Translations under genes and position numbers: made by a program
The notes under the pieces: generated by a model
What the model saw: only the letters and a program-made list of their open reading frames with translations
What the model was told of the DNA's origin: nothing
Database searches by the model: none
Source: Clostridia bacterium
GTDB lineage: Bacteria; Bacillota; Clostridia; Lachnospirales; Anaerotignaceae
NCBI GenBank assembly: GCA_022651385.1
Contig: JALCQR010000006.1
Span: forward strand, 1 to 64,000
Direction: 5' to 3'
DNA: 64,000 nucleotides
Shown: positions 63,351-64,000 of the stretch, one piece after another
How the letters are laid out: each line of letters starts with the position of its first letter
Position numbering within the stretch: position 1 is the first letter of the stretch

Positions 63351-64000
63351 TTGTTTATCCTTCTCCATACTTCCTGATAGGCTTCCTCCACATTTCCTAA
63401 ATCTCTTCTAAAACGATCTTTGTCAAGTTTTTCATTTGTCTTTACATCCCAAAGACGGCATGTATCCGGAGATATTTCATCAGCAAGAATTATTCTGCCG
63501 TCATATCTTCCAAATTCTATTTTAAAATCTATAAGTTTAATATCTTTTTCAAGGAAAAATTTCTTAAGAAGCTCGTTTATTTTAAGAGCCTGTTTTGAAA
63601 TTGAGTCTATTTCCTCTTTTGTTGCAATGCCGATAGCAAGAGCCTGAAGTGTATTTATCATAGGATCGCCGAGAGCATCATTTTTATATGAAAACTCAAG
63701 TATAGGGTTATTGAGAGCCCTGCCTTCCTCAACTCCGAACCTTTTTGAAAAGCTGCCTGCGGCAACATTTCTTACTATTACCTCAAGAGGTACAATTGAT
63801 ACTTTTTTTACTATGGTTTCTCTGTCACTTATTTCTTTTACGTAATGAGTTTCAATACCGTTTTTTTCAAGATACTGCAAAATAATATTTGTCATCTTGT
63901 TATTGATAACGCCTTTTCCAACTATTTGGCCTTTTTTGAGACCGTTAAAAGCTGTGGCATCATCTTTATAATCTACTATAAGTTTGTCTTCGTCATCTGT
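63347..64000 (-). CDS. purC: SAICAR synthetase, partial at the window edge
   Basis: Condenses CAIR with aspartate. The reading frame stays open to the window end: the last 35 codons visible include GQIVGKG and a [12 protein letters not shown] stretch that belong to the N-terminal ATP-binding part. The SAICAR signature is seen at [15 protein letters not shown] and the IIDFKIEFG-type segment is [10 protein letters not shown]. The true start lies beyond 64000. It is the upstream partner of purF and purB. Confidence 0.95.
   Translation of the reverse strand, partial: TDDEDKLIVDYKDDATAFNGLKKGQIVGKGVINNKMTNIILQYLEKNGIETHYVKEISDRETIVKKVSIVPLEVIVRNVAAGSFSKRFGVEEGRALNNPILEFSYKNDALGDPMINTLQALAIGIATKEEIDSISKQALKINELLKKFFLEKDIKLIDFKIEFGRYDGRIILADEISPDTCRLWDVKTNEKLDKDRFRRDLGNVEEAYQEVWRRINK

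Overview
The window is AT-rich chromosomal DNA from an anaerobic, endospore-forming member of the Clostridia, possibly a Lachnospirales-like lineage. The evidence is spoIVA and a SpoVB-like flippase, two [FeFe]-hydrogenase-type proteins, a DUF4317 protein, biotin synthase with BioY, and frequent TTG/GTG starts preceded by strong GGAGG sites. It is almost entirely housekeeping and sporulation genes, mostly on the minus strand. I see no rRNA, tRNA, CRISPR array, prophage or intact insertion sequence.

Layout: 1-1.7 kb, structured intergenic DNA and spoIVA behind a sigma-E-like promoter. 1.8-8.1 kb, an operon of a class I methyltransferase followed by a complete Opp/Nik-type ABC importer (B, C, A, D, F), led by a consensus promoter and a structured leader ending in a terminator-like hairpin. 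8.2-9.5 kb, a divergent DUF4317 gene. 9.5-15 kb, recD2, comF, patatin phospholipase, plsC and a secreted ComEC-like metallo-hydrolase. 15-16.7 kb, bioY-bioB under a BirA-type operator. 16.7-24 kb, htrA, clpC, an RluA-type pseudouridine synthase and a GH13 enzyme. 24-29 kb, a BofC-like protein, a SpoVB-like flippase, typA and a cold-shock gene. 29-32 kb, carD, yacL, ispD and rnhA. 32-33 kb, degV.

33-38.4 kb is the most unusual block: an HD hydrolase, a small [2Fe-2S] protein, a PAS-bearing sensory-type [FeFe]-hydrogenase (HydS-like), a PPM/SpoIIE-type phosphatase and a second [FeFe]-hydrogenase-family protein, packed with 0-15 nt gaps or overlaps. It reads as a redox- or H2-sensing relay that ends in protein dephosphorylation. 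38.5-41.4 kb holds purM-purN-purD; 41.5-45.5 kb holds the two TIGR03960/TIGR03936 radical-SAM-associated genes and rng; 45.6-47 kb, a LysR regulator divergent from a small membrane protein across a perfect dyad.

47-50.3 kb carries tgt-yajC, a probable gene remnant and an rRNA methyltransferase. 50.4-58.8 kb is the classic rimP-nusA-ylxR-ylxQ-infB-rbfA-nrnA-truB-ribF operon, with infB carrying a 48-bp tandem repeat in its Asn-rich linker. 59-64 kb holds purA and, in a separate operon, purC (cut by the window edge)-purF-purB. Start codons were re-chosen in many places from Shine-Dalgarno position. All assignments come from reading the sequence; no database search was run.
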